Below, piece by piece: positions 1 through 11,365 of a stretch of DNA of 64,000 bases. The notes under the pieces were generated by a model. It was not told the DNA's origin. It worked only from the letters and a program-made list of their open reading frames with translations, and did no database searches. The stretch's first letter is position 1. Each line of letters starts with the position of its first letter. The position numbers were made by a program, and so were the translations under genes. The DNA is from Drechmeria coniospora (taxonomy: Eukaryota; Ascomycota; Sordariomycetes; Hypocreales; Ophiocordycipitaceae), in assembly GCF_001625195.1 (NCBI RefSeq), contig NC_054391.1, positions 2,821,390 through 2,885,389 on the forward strand, written 5' to 3'.

Positions 1-205
1 AATGGCCATTTCCATTAAGTATGCTTCCGTTTGCTTGCCTGAAGTGACGAGAGAAAAAGCATGCTGCTTGTGGGGACAACTGTTCCGACTGCTTTCCAGG
101 GTCCATCAAAAATAATCGTCAACAGAGGCTGCGTAACTGTCCATCTCGTGCTGGCTCAACGCCCAAACAAAACGCTTGCTGTAATTCAATCGCACGAGAA
201 GGACA

Positions 206-1028
206 TCAAAACCAAGCCAGTGTCCATGTCGAAGGCAAGTTCGGCCATCGCTCCTGCCAGGCGCCGAGGATTTCGGGCACCCTCTCATCAAAGCTGGCGC
301 GGCTCGCGGCGCCACCGCTATCAAATGCGGCCACTCCCACCGATTCCCGCTCCTCCGCCGCAGCTTCGTTCAACGAGTTGGCTAGGTCAAGAATGCCTTG
401 GCCGCCGACATGAGCCTCCTCGTGGTTATCCTTGATATCGACGTTGATCACGTGAACGGGTCGATTAAGTGGCGAACCCCGGTTAAGAAGGTCATCAATG
501 ACGGCATCCCAACAGCGCTCTTCGCATGTGAAAACGACGTCAACGATGCCTCCTTCAGTGCCCTCGTACCCGCGGTCCTTGGAATGCTGCAGGCGGGGGA
601 CACCGATGGCCCAATCCTGCCACCTTTCCGGGCCCCATTTCACTTCCCTATTCCTATCCAACATGTTGAGGATGCCGTTGTTCTTGTACAACCGGGCATC
701 CTTGGTCTCGAGTTCCTTGTACATGCTATCGTAGGAGGTCTTGTTGAACTGGTAAACGTTTGGCTGCGTGATGGTCGGTCCAGGCAACCGCACAAGCGAT
801 CCTGTGCCGAAGGATATGACGGGGTAGTTTGCTTGAGCAAGCCGTAGATGAGCTTCCATGGACCTATGAGGAATGGTGTCAATGCCGACGACCGGCGCGT
901 GGGCACGAAAATACCAACCTATTCTGGTTGCTCGCACAGACGGTGCAGAATCTGAGCTTGAATGGACTCGGGCGCTCGTCCGTGCCATTTTTGGCAGGCG
1001 ATACGGCTGCTCCGTTCGCGTGCTCCAT
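206..1028 (-). CDS. ssu72: RNA polymerase II CTD phosphatase Ssu72
   Basis: Two exons, 1028..919 and 863..206, joined over a 55-bp GT-AG intron (918..864), give 255 aa. The splice restores the catalytic C-x5-R-S loop: exon 1 ends in VCASNQN plus the first two bases of Arg, and exon 2 continues SMEAH. The ATG at 1028 opens a short variable leader ([14 protein letters not shown]). Downstream blocks typical of the family are present, including [16 protein letters not shown], and the C-terminus ends WTLAWF, as I remember it from other fungal Ssu72 proteins. Ssu72 is a low-molecular-weight-PTP-like phosphatase that removes phosphate from Ser5/Ser7 of the Rpb1 CTD and works with the cleavage/polyadenylation factor. 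The ORF reading through the intron is longer but lacks the Cys, so the spliced model is strongly preferred. The Rpb1 gene itself lies in this window. Confidence 0.93.
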
Positions 1029-2552
1029 CTTGAGTTCAAGCACCTATCCAGGAGAATGGGCCGAGGAGATCCGTGGTGCACGCTGGCTGGTGATGTGGAA
1101 TTGCTATCAAGGGACTACCGCAAGGACGTGTTAATAGTCGGCAACCATAGTAGAGGCGAAACGACGAAATGAAGGAGTTCATGGATCAGAAAAAAGCGTA
1201 TAATATATTGTTCTCAACAAGAGAGTTCAGACAGCTCCAATAAATAAAGCTCATCAGGATAGAAGGCGGGCATCATTCAACTCGCAAGCTGGCACGTACC
1301 TATCTCAACGGGAGGCCCAGCCTGGATAATCCGCATCAATGGCGTCAACTGTTTGGTTGTCGGGAAAAGCGTGCAGTGCCGATCGCAGCATCCTCGACTG
1401 CTAAGCTTGGTTTCATGTTTTGGGTGGTTGAGAAAAGCTCTCGTGCGGTGGAGGGGAGGAGTACATGTACTTAAGCCACAATGGGTAAAGGTCGGTATTT
1501 CTTCGGCCATACACTTTGTCTCCTGCACTAGTTCAGTGCGATCCGCAGTATCGTCCGGATTGCGTGTTATGGCAAGATCGCTTTCCATTTTATCCGCCAT
1601 TAAGTTGACATGGACGTCATTTTTTTTAATCATCGCAAAGGGCAAGTACAGATGAGTAGTGAACAATCGCCTTGATTCTCACGTGCGCTCGATCCGCCAT
1701 GTGTGAAGAATTCGTCACCTTTCCGTAGAATAAAAATTACTGTCAGCGTAAAAGGCTGAGACTTCATGAATAAATACATGAATTAATTACGTCCAAAAAG
1801 GACTATTTCAGATTAAATTTCTTATAAAATTATATCTTCTCGTCCGTTTTCGTTTGTGTTGAGTTCAAGCAATCGGAAATTGCTATTTTTATAATTTTGG
1901 TCATTATGTAAGTTTCCCTTAACGGCGTGCCGTGCACGGCCTAGGGTAGCACCACCCATGCCACTATAGAGTCGCCGTCTGCAACTTAACATCACCTCCT
2001 CTTCTGTTGCTCTCAACCCTTTCCACGTTTGCGATCGCACTCCAGCGACCCGCTCTCGTCACGTCAACTTGTCGCCTCCGCGGTTTTCGCTCGAGTGCTA
2101 TCCGACACCTCCATCATCCCGTTGTCGCGGCTGATGTACGCTCGTTGCCTGCATCCCCCACCGCTCTCCTTCCCAGGTTAGGGTTCGAGGCAACCATCCC
2201 ACCACATCCAGGAAACGTCATAATCACTCTCCCGACTGCGATCCACGACGATAATATCGACAACCCGTCTCCAAGATAGCGTGTGCAAACCTGGTTTGCC
2301 ATTCTAGAACGTAGGCGGCCTTCGCATGCGCCCGACGAACTCCGGACGGCACTAACCCCCACCCTTCCCCCCTCTCTCTCCGCGGAGTTCTGTCCACTTG
2401 GGATTGCGATTCAACGCGGCGGGTGCCATTGGAACCCTCCGTACACCAAGGCCGGAGTCTCTTTTGTACGGGCCGGGCCGTCGCAAGCGGTTCAGCCAGA
2501 ACCGGCCTCATCCGGAGACGTGTCGTCGCAAAGGGCGACGGCAACTGCGGCC
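1029..2552. other. Intergenic region between ssu72 and the SH3 gene
   Basis: About 1.5 kb between divergent genes. Positions about 1680-1880 are conspicuously AT-rich compared with the flanks. ORFs at 1277-1666 (-) and 1353-1655 (+) overlap each other on opposite strands and resemble no family I know. The last 550 bases are pyrimidine-rich and are probably promoter and 5' leader of the gene starting at 2553. Confidence 0.5.
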
Positions 2553-4091
2553 ATGAGTGAGACCCCATCGGAGCCTGCGACGTCGCCTGCTCTCGATGCT
2601 GCCACAACTGCGAAGGAAAGTCGCGCCGGCTTGTCACCGTTGATGACGTCTACGCCATCCGTGCAGAGCTACCTGCCGCCTCCCATGCCGCGGCATGTTT
2701 CCAAGGACAGGCTTTCACAATACTCCGCTACCTCCGCGCCATCGAGGTCACGACCGCAGTCGCATCTGGTCCCAGCCTATCCGTCAAGCCTTCCGTATGC
2801 TCAGGTGCGCGACTTTGCGTATCCGACGTCGCACCTTCTGCACTATGGCCCTCCGCTGGAACCGTCGGGTCCTCCTTCTGGTAGGTCCACTCCTGCGGAC
2901 GAGACCAGCGGACTGCCCGAATCCCCGGCGTCGTGGGATTCCTGGAAGGTAGACGGATTCAACCGTGGCCACGATATCGAGCCCATCGAGTTCGGGGATG
3001 GGCCTCCGTATAGCGAGGATGAGGACCTGCAGAGCCCCGTAGTTGCGACGCGCCACCGGAGGCACAAGTCATCTTCGGCTTCCAACACTGTCGGCAGACC
3101 TCTGAGCGGGCGCAGTGACGATGCGCAGGGGTCGAGTTTCATGCGACGGTCCAACTACGACGACGAGAGAGGGTACTACGTCGGAACGTCTGGGGATGGC
3201 GCCGAGCGATACTACGTCAACCAAGGCGAGGAAGCAAACGGCCCAGGCGGGGAGGTCGTCACGTATCCGCCAGATCAGGCGCGGCGTCGACGGTCGTACC
3301 CGTACCCAGAACCGGTCAACAGCGGCGAGGGGTACGGATTGCCGGATTCCGGCTCTCCCTCATCGACCGAGTTCGAAAACGCGGACGAGTCTCGCTACTC
3401 GAGAGATTATCAATTCACCATCACGTCGCCAGATGAGGAGTTTCACGGAAAGGCAGTCGCCCTGTTCGACTTTGAAAGGGAAAACGAGAATGAGCTGCCA
3501 TTGGTGGAAGGGCAAATCATATGGGTCTCATATCGCCACGGCCAGGGATGGCTTGTCGCGGAGGATCCCAAGACGCAGGAGAACGGGCTGGTCCCGGAGG
3601 AATACGTCCGGCTGCTGCGGGACATTGAAGGGGGCATGAACAGCCTCATCAGCCAGCCAGCGGAGGGCCCCATGTCTCCAAACGAAGCTGGAACGCCGAC
3701 GCAGGCGGAGCATGGTGTCCAGGAGGGCCACCGGCACACCTCGAGCAATCCGACCAATGGATATCATCAGCCGGTCGTGTCCGTCTTCTCCACCTCCAGC
3801 AAGGACCTTAATCCGTACCCTACCGAGCAGCTCGGAATTCAGGCGGGCCAAACGCCGCCTCAAGTAATTCACTACCACGGTCAGAGGGGGGGCAGCCAGA
3901 CCAGCACGCCCACGATGGCGCAGTACACCGACCCGGAAATCACGAGGAGCGACAGCCAGGATCTGGGCAGGAGAGGGGATCCAGAATCCCCAGTGAAATC
4001 CCCTATCAAGTCCCCGGTCAAGCATGTGTCAAGTCCAAAGGCGACAGGACCCAAACGCGATGTTGAAGCAGGCAAGGGCGTTGGCAGGTGA
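2553..4091 (+). CDS. SH3-domain protein, Nbp2-like
   Basis: A 512-aa protein from the first in-frame ATG (MSETPSEP). The open frame extends upstream without any Met, so 2553 is the natural start. Residues 1-290 are Ser/Pro-rich and look disordered. One SH3 domain lies at about 298-360, with ALFDFERENENELPL, the GQIIWV strand, GWLVAEDP and GLVPEEYVRLL. The tail is again low-complexity, with KSPIKSPVK repeats. This layout (long disordered head, a single SH3 opening with AVALFDFE and containing ENELPL, disordered tail) resembles the yeast Nbp2 group, adaptors that tether the Ptc1 phosphatase to stress-MAPK pathways. That role is inferred from the SH3 sequence only. The stop falls inside an AG|GTGAAT donor-like site. 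Splicing 4088..4161 would replace the last residue with about 65 residues ending at 4357, so the C-terminus is uncertain. Confidence 0.75.
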   Translation: MSETPSEPATSPALDAATTAKESRAGLSPLMTSTPSVQSYLPPPMPRHVSKDRLSQYSATSAPSRSRPQSHLVPAYPSSLPYAQVRDFAYPTSHLLHYGPPLEPSGPPSGRSTPADETSGLPESPASWDSWKVDGFNRGHDIEPIEFGDGPPYSEDEDLQSPVVATRHRRHKSSSASNTVGRPLSGRSDDAQGSSFMRRSNYDDERGYYVGTSGDGAERYYVNQGEEANGPGGEVVTYPPDQARRRRSYPYPEPVNSGEGYGLPDSGSPSSTEFENADESRYSRDYQFTITSPDEEFHGKAVALFDFERENENELPLVEGQIIWVSYRHGQGWLVAEDPKTQENGLVPEEYVRLLRDIEGGMNSLISQPAEGPMSPNEAGTPTQAEHGVQEGHRHTSSNPTNGYHQPVVSVFSTSSKDLNPYPTEQLGIQAGQTPPQVIHYHGQRGGSQTSTPTMAQYTDPEITRSDSQDLGRRGDPESPVKSPIKSPVKHVSSPKATGPKRDVEAGKGVGR

Positions 4092-5537
4092 ATGATTTCG
4101 CCAGCCTAATTCGGCCATGCCTATCGTCTACCACCCTGGCGTGTCGGTGACGACGCAATAGGTGGAGGGTGAAGCGTTGGCCCCGTGGCCTGCTGCCTGC
4201 CGCATCTACAGAAGGACGATTACAACCTATTCCAAGGGAGGTTCCTCCAGATGACGGCCATGAGTTGACCCAAGTCACGGGCCCCACTCGCCTGCGGAAC
4301 ATGCTGGTCGCTCTCCGTGCTCATGCCATGGTGTGGTGCGGCTGGAGTTTCAGCTGATCTCTACTACCGAAGCTGACTGCGGCTCGTGGACTCAACGTGA
4401 CGCTTAAGTGTCGCGCCGGCGGAAACGAGATTCTTCGAGCGTCAAGCGGGGGCTTTGGAACAGAGGGCGATCCGACGAGGAGGAGGTTTGTGCGACGAAT
4501 TGATGCACAATGGACAGGTTGAACCGAACGACCCGCCAAATCCCCTGCGCCTTGTTCCACGCAGCTTCCCGCACTTGCCTCGAATGGAAAGCATATATCG
4601 GAGGCAGGGAGGAGTGAAAGCGAACGGAAACACCAGTTCTCATCGATGGCACTGCCGAGGGTGGCGGGGAGAGAGTCTTGGAGTGGAAAGCGATGATACC
4701 GAAAGAAGGGCTCTTCGATGTTCATTGCCATTATGCCATTGTGCCAAAGCTTGGACACGCCGATGCTGTCGACTGTGCGAAGCCGCTGGCTCCCCTACAC
4801 CATCATAACCCACCTCTTCAATTTCTGGGGCCATCGGCCTGCCAGACCAGCATAGATGTGGTATTCCCAGCTACTCAGGTATCCCAAAGGAAGGAGGTAT
4901 GACGATGTTACGAATTGGCTTGTCGTCGGGTACATCGACAGCCGCACCGGATGGATATTATTCAGTTGTATATGATGCCAATTTGCGCAGGATCTCGCGG
5001 ATATTTCGAAAGCGAGCAGCCTTGCGATCAACGATCGTTTTAACGAATTGAGTCCTTGCAGAAAGTATGAAGTTTTTTCCCCAGGTATTTGTTTAACACC
5101 TTTGCTCATACAGCATTCAGTTCGTGATGAATTGCGAGTGTTCTCGAGCCGTTGTCGATGATAGTGAGGCCTCCGTCCTGCACCAAGCTGGGCGTTTGTG
5201 TGAACATCGTGGTAACGACCTTTCATCCACATAATTCGTACTTGTGTGTACACATGATAGGCCTCCTCCCACTGGTGAAGTTTGTCAATACTTGGTATTG
5301 CGTGGTTGATGTTGCCATCGGGCGGCAAGCTGGCGTTCTCGTCACGTGATTATTTCGTCATGCATTGGATGCGTGGTTGACAAGCTGCTAGAGCTCCATG
5401 GTAGCTATGGCGTGACAAAAGCCGCAGCGCGTCTTCGTCCACCTCGTCAAACGTATCCCTGTTGCCCATCAGCACAACTTGTCCATTCCCTCAGCAAGCT
5501 TGCTTGGCCACTTTCCAGCCCAGTACATAATAAGCCT
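4092..5537. other. Intergenic region upstream of mcr1
   Basis: About 1.45 kb. No ORF on either strand resembles a known family. The first 265 bases may be a terminal exon of the upstream SH3 gene (see that entry). The rest is presumably the 3' region of that gene plus the mcr1 promoter. I see nothing else distinct. Confidence 0.4.
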
Positions 5538-6706
5538 ATGATGTTTGCTAGATCTGCATTCCGCGCGGCTCAGCCGTTGAGGACGGTACGTCTTGGTTGC
5601 CAGCTCCTACAAAACAACTCCTGTGCCACAGTGCAAAGACGCTTTCTTGTCTGGTTTGTCCTGGGGGCGAGTGATGCTGACGAATTCGGTACCAATCCAG
5701 TGCGTCCGCCACTATGCCACCGAATCTGCACCTAAGAGTGGCTCCAGCATGCTCCTCCCCGTTGCCGGCGCCGCCGCTGTTGCTGGCGCAGGATACTACT
5801 ATTTTGCCGGCGGAGAAGGGGCCGTGGCCAAGGGCACGCAGGCGGCCGGCGCTGCCGTGAAACCAGCCTTCACTGGTGGTGATCAGGGCTTCGTATCACT
5901 GAAGCTGGCCGAGGTCGAGACCGTCAACCACAACACTAAGCGCTTCCGTTTCGAGCTTCCCGAGAGCGACCATGTGTCGGGCCTGCACATCGCCAGCGCC
6001 ATCCTGACCAAGTTCAAGGGTCCCAACGATGAAAAGGCCACACTGCGACCCTACACTCCGATCAGCGATGAGGGTACGTTGCCCCTTTACCCGTCCGAGC
6101 CGCTCCGTTTGAGTGGATGCTGACGAAGCCGCTCCAGGCCAGCAAGGCTTCCTTGATCTCTTGGTCAAGAAGTACCCCGACGGCCCCATGAGCACCCACC
6201 TCCATAACATGGTTCCCGGCCAGCGGCTGGACTTTAAGGGACCGCTCCCCAAGTATGCCTGGTCCGAGAACAAGCACGAACACATCGGCCTCATCGCCGG
6301 CGGCACCGGCATTACTCCCATGTACCAGCTCCTGCGAACCATTTTCAACAACCCCAAGGAGAAAACCAAAGTCACGCTGGTGTTTGGAAATGTTACCGAA
6401 GATGACATCCTTCTGAAGAAGGAGCTTGCCGAGCTTGAAAACACCTACCCTCAGCGTTTCCGCGCCTTCTACGTGCTCGATAAAGCCCCCAAGGGTTGGA
6501 CTGGCAACAGCGGCTTCATCACCAAGGACCTGCTGAAGACGGTGCTTCCCGAGTCCAAGAACGAGAACATTAAACTTTTCGTCTGTGGTCCTCCCGGCTT
6601 GATGAAGGCCATCTCCGGCAACAAGGTCAGCCCCAAGGACCAAGGCGAGCTCAGTGGTGCCCTGAAGGATCTTGGCTACTCGAAGGAGCAGGTGTACAAG
6701 TTCTAA
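5538..6706 (+). CDS. mcr1: NADH-cytochrome b5 reductase, mitochondrial (Mcr1 type)
   Basis: Three exons (5538..5585, 5701..6073, 6138..6706) give 329 aa. Exon 1 starts [15 protein letters not shown], an Arg-rich mitochondrial presequence running into HYATES. A hydrophobic Ala/Gly segment at about 29-50 ([18 protein letters not shown]) is the outer-membrane/intermembrane-space anchor. Family motifs follow in order: FAD-binding RPYTPIS (about 133), GGTGITPM of the NAD-binding lobe (about 195) and VCGPPG (about 290); the C-terminus is KF. Intron 2 (6074..6137) is placed so that [18 protein letters not shown] is continuous, matching the family; reading through it would end the ORF. The enzyme transfers electrons from NADH through FAD to cytochrome b5 or other acceptors, and in yeast supports sterol synthesis and ascorbyl radical reduction. 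The second ATG at 5541 is an equally possible start. Confidence 0.95.
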
Positions 6707-7173
6707 GGGGTAGGTGGATGAAAAATGAAGTGTGAAATTACTCCTAGATGACATAGACACGGATTTAGCTACCGACACAGAGCACCACTGACAACCTTTG
6801 ATACTCGTCATCGCAGCCAAGCCCGCCTGCGACAACAGGCCTTTTCTGCCTAAGCTGGCATGTATCCAAGTGAGCTACAACTATGTGTGTGAAGGGCGAA
6901 TCTGTTCCAGACACCCGTCGACGACTTTGAATGCCGCTCTATCCACCAGCTTGAAGCGCATACCGTGCGAGCGTACTGGCGCCGACGACGCAACCCTGCA
7001 CGTCTGTGGATGCGTTTGCTCAAGTCTACAAATGGACAATCTGTGTCACAGGCCCCCGTGGCCGAGATCATGCATATGCCATTCCAAAAGGTTGTCCAAA
7101 AAAATCGCTCACGTTCGCTCATGCCACCACACTCCTCCATGCCGTATGATTCCTCCCCTTCGTGGGACGTGGT
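6707..7173. terminator. Convergent 3' intergenic region
   Basis: 467 bp between the stops of mcr1 (+) and the M28 peptidase (-). It must hold both 3' UTRs and polyadenylation signals. No convincing gene is present, and I could not pick individual poly(A) signals with confidence. Confidence 0.35.
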
Positions 7174-9728
7174 TTAAGTAAGGCTCTTGATGGCCTTTCT
7201 GACGCAGCGGTCAATGATGCCCGCCCACTTGAGCCCATTGTTGTAATCTCCAGCGTCAATGCTCTCCATCAGTCCAGGGAACACGGCTAAGGGGTCGGCG
7301 CGTCAGCATGCGGCTAGAGTCGCAGGTTGGAACGTCCAAAAACTTACCGCCAGAGTAGCCAGTCCACAGACCCGGGGCAAATACGACATGCTTGAACCAG
7401 CTGCGGCTATCCAAGCCGCCCTCGAACAAAAAGTTTCGCTCCAGATACTTGTACTGCGTGTTCACGTTGGCAACGGTGATCCACAGCTTCACCTTGCCGA
7501 TGATGTTCCACCACGGCAGGCCCTCCTCGAGCATGCGGTTTGCCCACGCAGCGCGCTCGTCAACTTTGGCAGCTTTCGTATGCAGGGCCGCAAGAGACTT
7601 GCGAATAGACGCGAGACTCTCCTGAAAGGCATCCGCGCTACCGGTTATGTTCTTGGCCGATACGGTAGCACGAACGGCGAAGACGTCATCGTCGGAGTTC
7701 GAATCCGTCGTGTCCTTGCGAGAGTTGAGAGAATCTTGGACCTTATCGAGGTATCCATCCAATGCATCGGCGTAATCTGTGGCGCCGAAAGGAATGACGA
7801 TGCTGTTTGAAAGTTCGCCGAGCAAAACTCCGAGGACCTTGGCCATGGCCTCGTGATACTTGAAGCCCGGATCGCCAAACTCGTTCATCCAATGAAAGCT
7901 ATCATAGTTGCTGTGGTACTGGTAGACAGGGCCACCTCGGGCGCTCTTGAAACCCATGTCGATGCTGGGGATGCCCGCAAAATCTTGGAAAGCAGTAAAA
8001 TCGCTTCCGCTTCCCATGGTGCTGATCTTGCCATGCCACACATCGCCAACGGTTTGGCCAATGACAGTCTGGTTGGGGGATGGAACCAGTTTCGTCGCAG
8101 CGCGGAGGACCCGGTTGAGCAGAGGGGCAGCGGAGGCGGAGAAGTCGGGACCCGAGGTGCCGACGTCGACGTTGATGTACGCCACGTTGGCATGGGATAG
8201 CCAGGGGAGATACTCCTCGACCCATTCGGTGCTGCCCACGAGGCCATACTCCTCGCCATCCCAGCTGGCGAAAACGATGGTGCGAAGGGGTTTCCAGCCG
8301 GCCTCGACCGCCTTGCCGACACTGCGGACAACCTCGTTGAGCACAGCGGAGCCGCTGTTCGGGTCGGCGGCTCCGCCTGCGATCCAAGCGTCTCGGTGGT
8401 TTCCGACGATGATGACCTCGTTGGAAACGGTGCCGTTCACGATGCCGATGACATCCCATATGGGGGTCGTCGTGTAACTCTGCTCGTTGTACAGGTTAAG
8501 GACTAGGTTGTCGGGTGTCGGGCCAACGTGATAGTCGACTCCCTTGTATCCGAGGCCGAGGTTTCTCGTCCAGTACTTGTTCAGACTCGCGGCATCGGGG
8601 CCGTGGCCGTTGAGGGCCTTGAGGATGGGGATCGCATCGGCGTATGAGATGGGGATGGACGGGATCGAAGGTGTCGAATCATCGGCGGGGGCGCGAGGGG
8701 CACCAGGCTTCGACGGGTAACCGGGGGTCGTGCTGCACACGTACGCACGCCCGGTCAGTCAGCTGCGCAGCGAGGTGGATGATGATGAGCAGGCACTTAC
8801 GGGTCGCCGGGCCGGATGCTAAGGTACTGGACACTTCCCCGCTGCACGCTGGTCGGGTTTCGTGCAGGGCCGTCAGGATAACTCTTGTGCCCTTTCTCCT
8901 CGGTCATCTCGCCGTCATCACCAGGGTCGCTGTAGATGATGGTGCCGACCATGCCGAGCTCCTGGGCTCGCTTCACCTTGAGCCCGCGAAAGATGCCGCC
9001 GTATCTGGCAACGGCAATCTTGCCCTCAAGGTGGATTCCGGCGCCGACCAAGTCCTCAAAATCCTGGTAGGTGCCATAGTTGACGTAGACAAACGGGGCG
9101 GTAACGTTTCCGCTGGCGGAGTAGCCATGGAAGGTTGGGACGCGAGAGGCGAGAGCCGTGGTGGGGTCTTGCTCCAGCACGTCCTCGGCGAGGGAAGCCT
9201 CGAAGGCGAGAGACCACGGAGCGTCCTTGCCGGATCTCTGGAGCAAAGAAAGCTTGTGATCGACGGGATAGTTGATGTAAACGTCATACGCCACGATGCT
9301 GGCATCAACACCCCAGTGCTGCCACTTGTCTCCCGTCCACTCGGCCTTGGATCGTGTCAGCGCGGCGCGGCGCGGACAAGCGGGGAGGAGGGGGGGATAT
9401 GCCACACCTGCGAGTAATTCTTCCCGGCCAGGTGCGGCCCAGACGTGTAGTAGCTGCTCCATTCCTTGGCGGACTCGGCGGAGGGCGTGTTGAGAAGAAT
9501 GGATCGCAGGGCCTCTTGGGTGATGGCCTTGGCGCCGTGACTGGAATGGCTGTGACGATGGCGAGGCGGCCACACGAACAATGCTTGAATGGCGAAGCAG
9601 ATGAAGCCGCCGATGAGAACGCAGGTGCAAGCGATGGTGCAGAAGCGGCGTAACGTTTGGTGCGGATACCTCCTCCGGGGAGGCCCGACGCGAACCGTCT
9701 GGATGAGGGGCGTCGACTCGTTGACCAT
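7174..9728 (-). CDS. Type II membrane M28 peptidase (glutamate carboxypeptidase II / PSMA-like)
   Basis: Four exons (9728..9408, 9345..8801, 8732..7348, 7286..7174) separated by introns of 62, 68 and 61 bp give 787 aa. A short cytoplasmic head with an RRRYPHQTLRR basic stretch precedes one TM segment (about 27-48). A PA-type insert lies in exon 2, the M28 catalytic domain in exon 3, and a transferrin-receptor-like dimerisation region follows. All five expected zinc ligands of the PSMA family are visible: His and Asp in NHRDAWIAGGAADPNSGSA, the Glu pair in FASWDGEEYGL, Asp in AYINVDVG and His in VYQYHSNYDSF. Splice joins restore SQAEWTGDKW, RPGDPTTPGYPS and YSGAVFPGLMES. The family removes C-terminal glutamate or acidic residues from peptides; the yeast relatives are Vps70 and Tre1/Tre2. 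An active enzyme in the vacuolar/secretory pathway is inferred. The in-frame TTG further upstream is not a credible start. Confidence 0.92.
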
Positions 9729-11365
9729 CTCGTCCGACGTCAAGTTGATGCCAGGAAACGAGTATGAATGATGGCCTATGGCCTATGGCTGATTGATGCT
9801 GATGCTGGGCTTTGCAGAAGCAACGCGTGATGCAGAAGCTGAGTCGTCAGCGGCGGCACCACTGACGCTGACGGGGCACCACCTGGCGGTGGCAGGTCCT
9901 GCCAGAACTTGGCCGTCAGAGTGGAGTGTTTGGATGAAGAGATCTGCTTCTCCAAGGGCTTGTACACGAACGATGCTATTACACAAGTCGTAAGAAGTTG
10001 GTATCAAGAGCGGAGAGGTTGAGAGGTTGCGGAATCGATGCCGAGTTGGTCAAGCTAGGAAGTACATGTATTATTACTTGCAATTGGACGTAAGCGTACG
10101 GAGTAACGCATGTACTTCCTGTACAGTACTTGGGAGGCACTGGTAGTGGCAAGGCCCCGCACCTCCGGGTTGTCACAATCCACCGGGAAGGGGTGGATCG
10201 TCCCGTCCAACATCGAGAATTAATATTACTTGTACTCACGTAAGTACTTTTGCATGTTCTTGCGAACCTGTACATGTAATAAGGAGTACATGCAAGTACC
10301 TACCTACCAAGTACAAATAAGTACACCGATAGGTGCTAATGCGCAGTCCTGTACGGAGTACGGAGAACTGTAGTCTGTACTCCGTACTCCGTACCACATA
10401 CTTCTTTCTACTCCATATGCCCCTTTAAGTAAGTATTACTTACATTTCACTTTTCTGGCCTTGTACTCTGGCAGTAATTGACATTGGGCACGAATGAGCA
10501 ATGCACCAACCAGACTACACACTGGTGCATGTGCTTCGTAAATCCTGCAGGTAGGACAGGTTCCCATCTTGCATAGGTAGCCGTCATGCCGTCTGCATCA
10601 TTGTGACATTGCTCCCAAGTTCCTGAGTCCCTGAGTGACTCGCCGCCTCCCCCCCCCCGCGCGTGCGCCTCGTCACGCTTGCATCCAAGTACAAGTACAT
10701 GTGCTGCGCTGTACACAACATGTACTTGTACAAATATGAGAGCGGGGGAGGAGGAGCCAGTACGTACATGTACTCCATCCGAATGTCTCTGTGTTCCGCA
10801 ACACCGTACCGGCCGGTAGGGCACAGAATGAGTGCATGTACCATTCAAGTCGCTTGCTCACCTGGTACTCCGTACTCTTTGGCGTATTGTGCGGAGTAAT
10901 ACCGGGCACATGTACTCCGTACTTGCAGTACACCTGCTCTACACCTACAGTACTTACATACTAGGTACTTAAGTTCTGTGCATGTACAGTACACCTACAG
11001 CACATGTACATGATGTACATTCTTAAGTGCACTGTAAATCGCCTGCCCGACCTGGTTGTGGTCCGGGCAGGCACAGTACGTGGGGAGGTGGTGTGGTCAA
11101 CGCTTGGTGACGCAACGACCTCCGTCAACACAGAATCCGTGCCGCTTCTTGTTTGAGGCCTGAAACTTTGCCCCTTTCTTGCCACTCACGATCCTTTGCC
11201 GATATTCCAAGAATTGGCCATCTCTCATCTGAGCTCTGAACTCCCTCCAGTCGTCTTGCTGCCTTGCCTTTGGACGGCCAACGTTCAACTTGTCGAACGG
11301 AATATACCGGTGCCAACACATCCTCCATCCATGTCAACTGGCAAACAAAGGTTGCGACCGCTCCA
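9729..11365. repeat. Intergenic cluster of TACGGAGTA/GTAC-rich palindromic motifs
   Basis: A 1.6-kb region between divergently transcribed peptidase and MFS genes. From about 10040 to 11040 it is dominated by overlapping GTACTTGTAC, TACATGTAC and TACTCCGTA-like words, for example GTACTCCGTACTCCGTAC near 10378-10395 and TACGGAGTACGGAG near 10352. A C-tract lies near 10651. ORFs on both strands here (for example 10447-10848 -) are by-products of the repeats. The last 300 bases are probably the MFS promoter. Confidence 0.6.

Noticed and set aside
10447..10933. Overlapping Tyr/Cys-rich ORFs upstream of the MFS gene
   Set aside because: They are translations of GTAC-type palindromic repeats, open in several frames on both strands.
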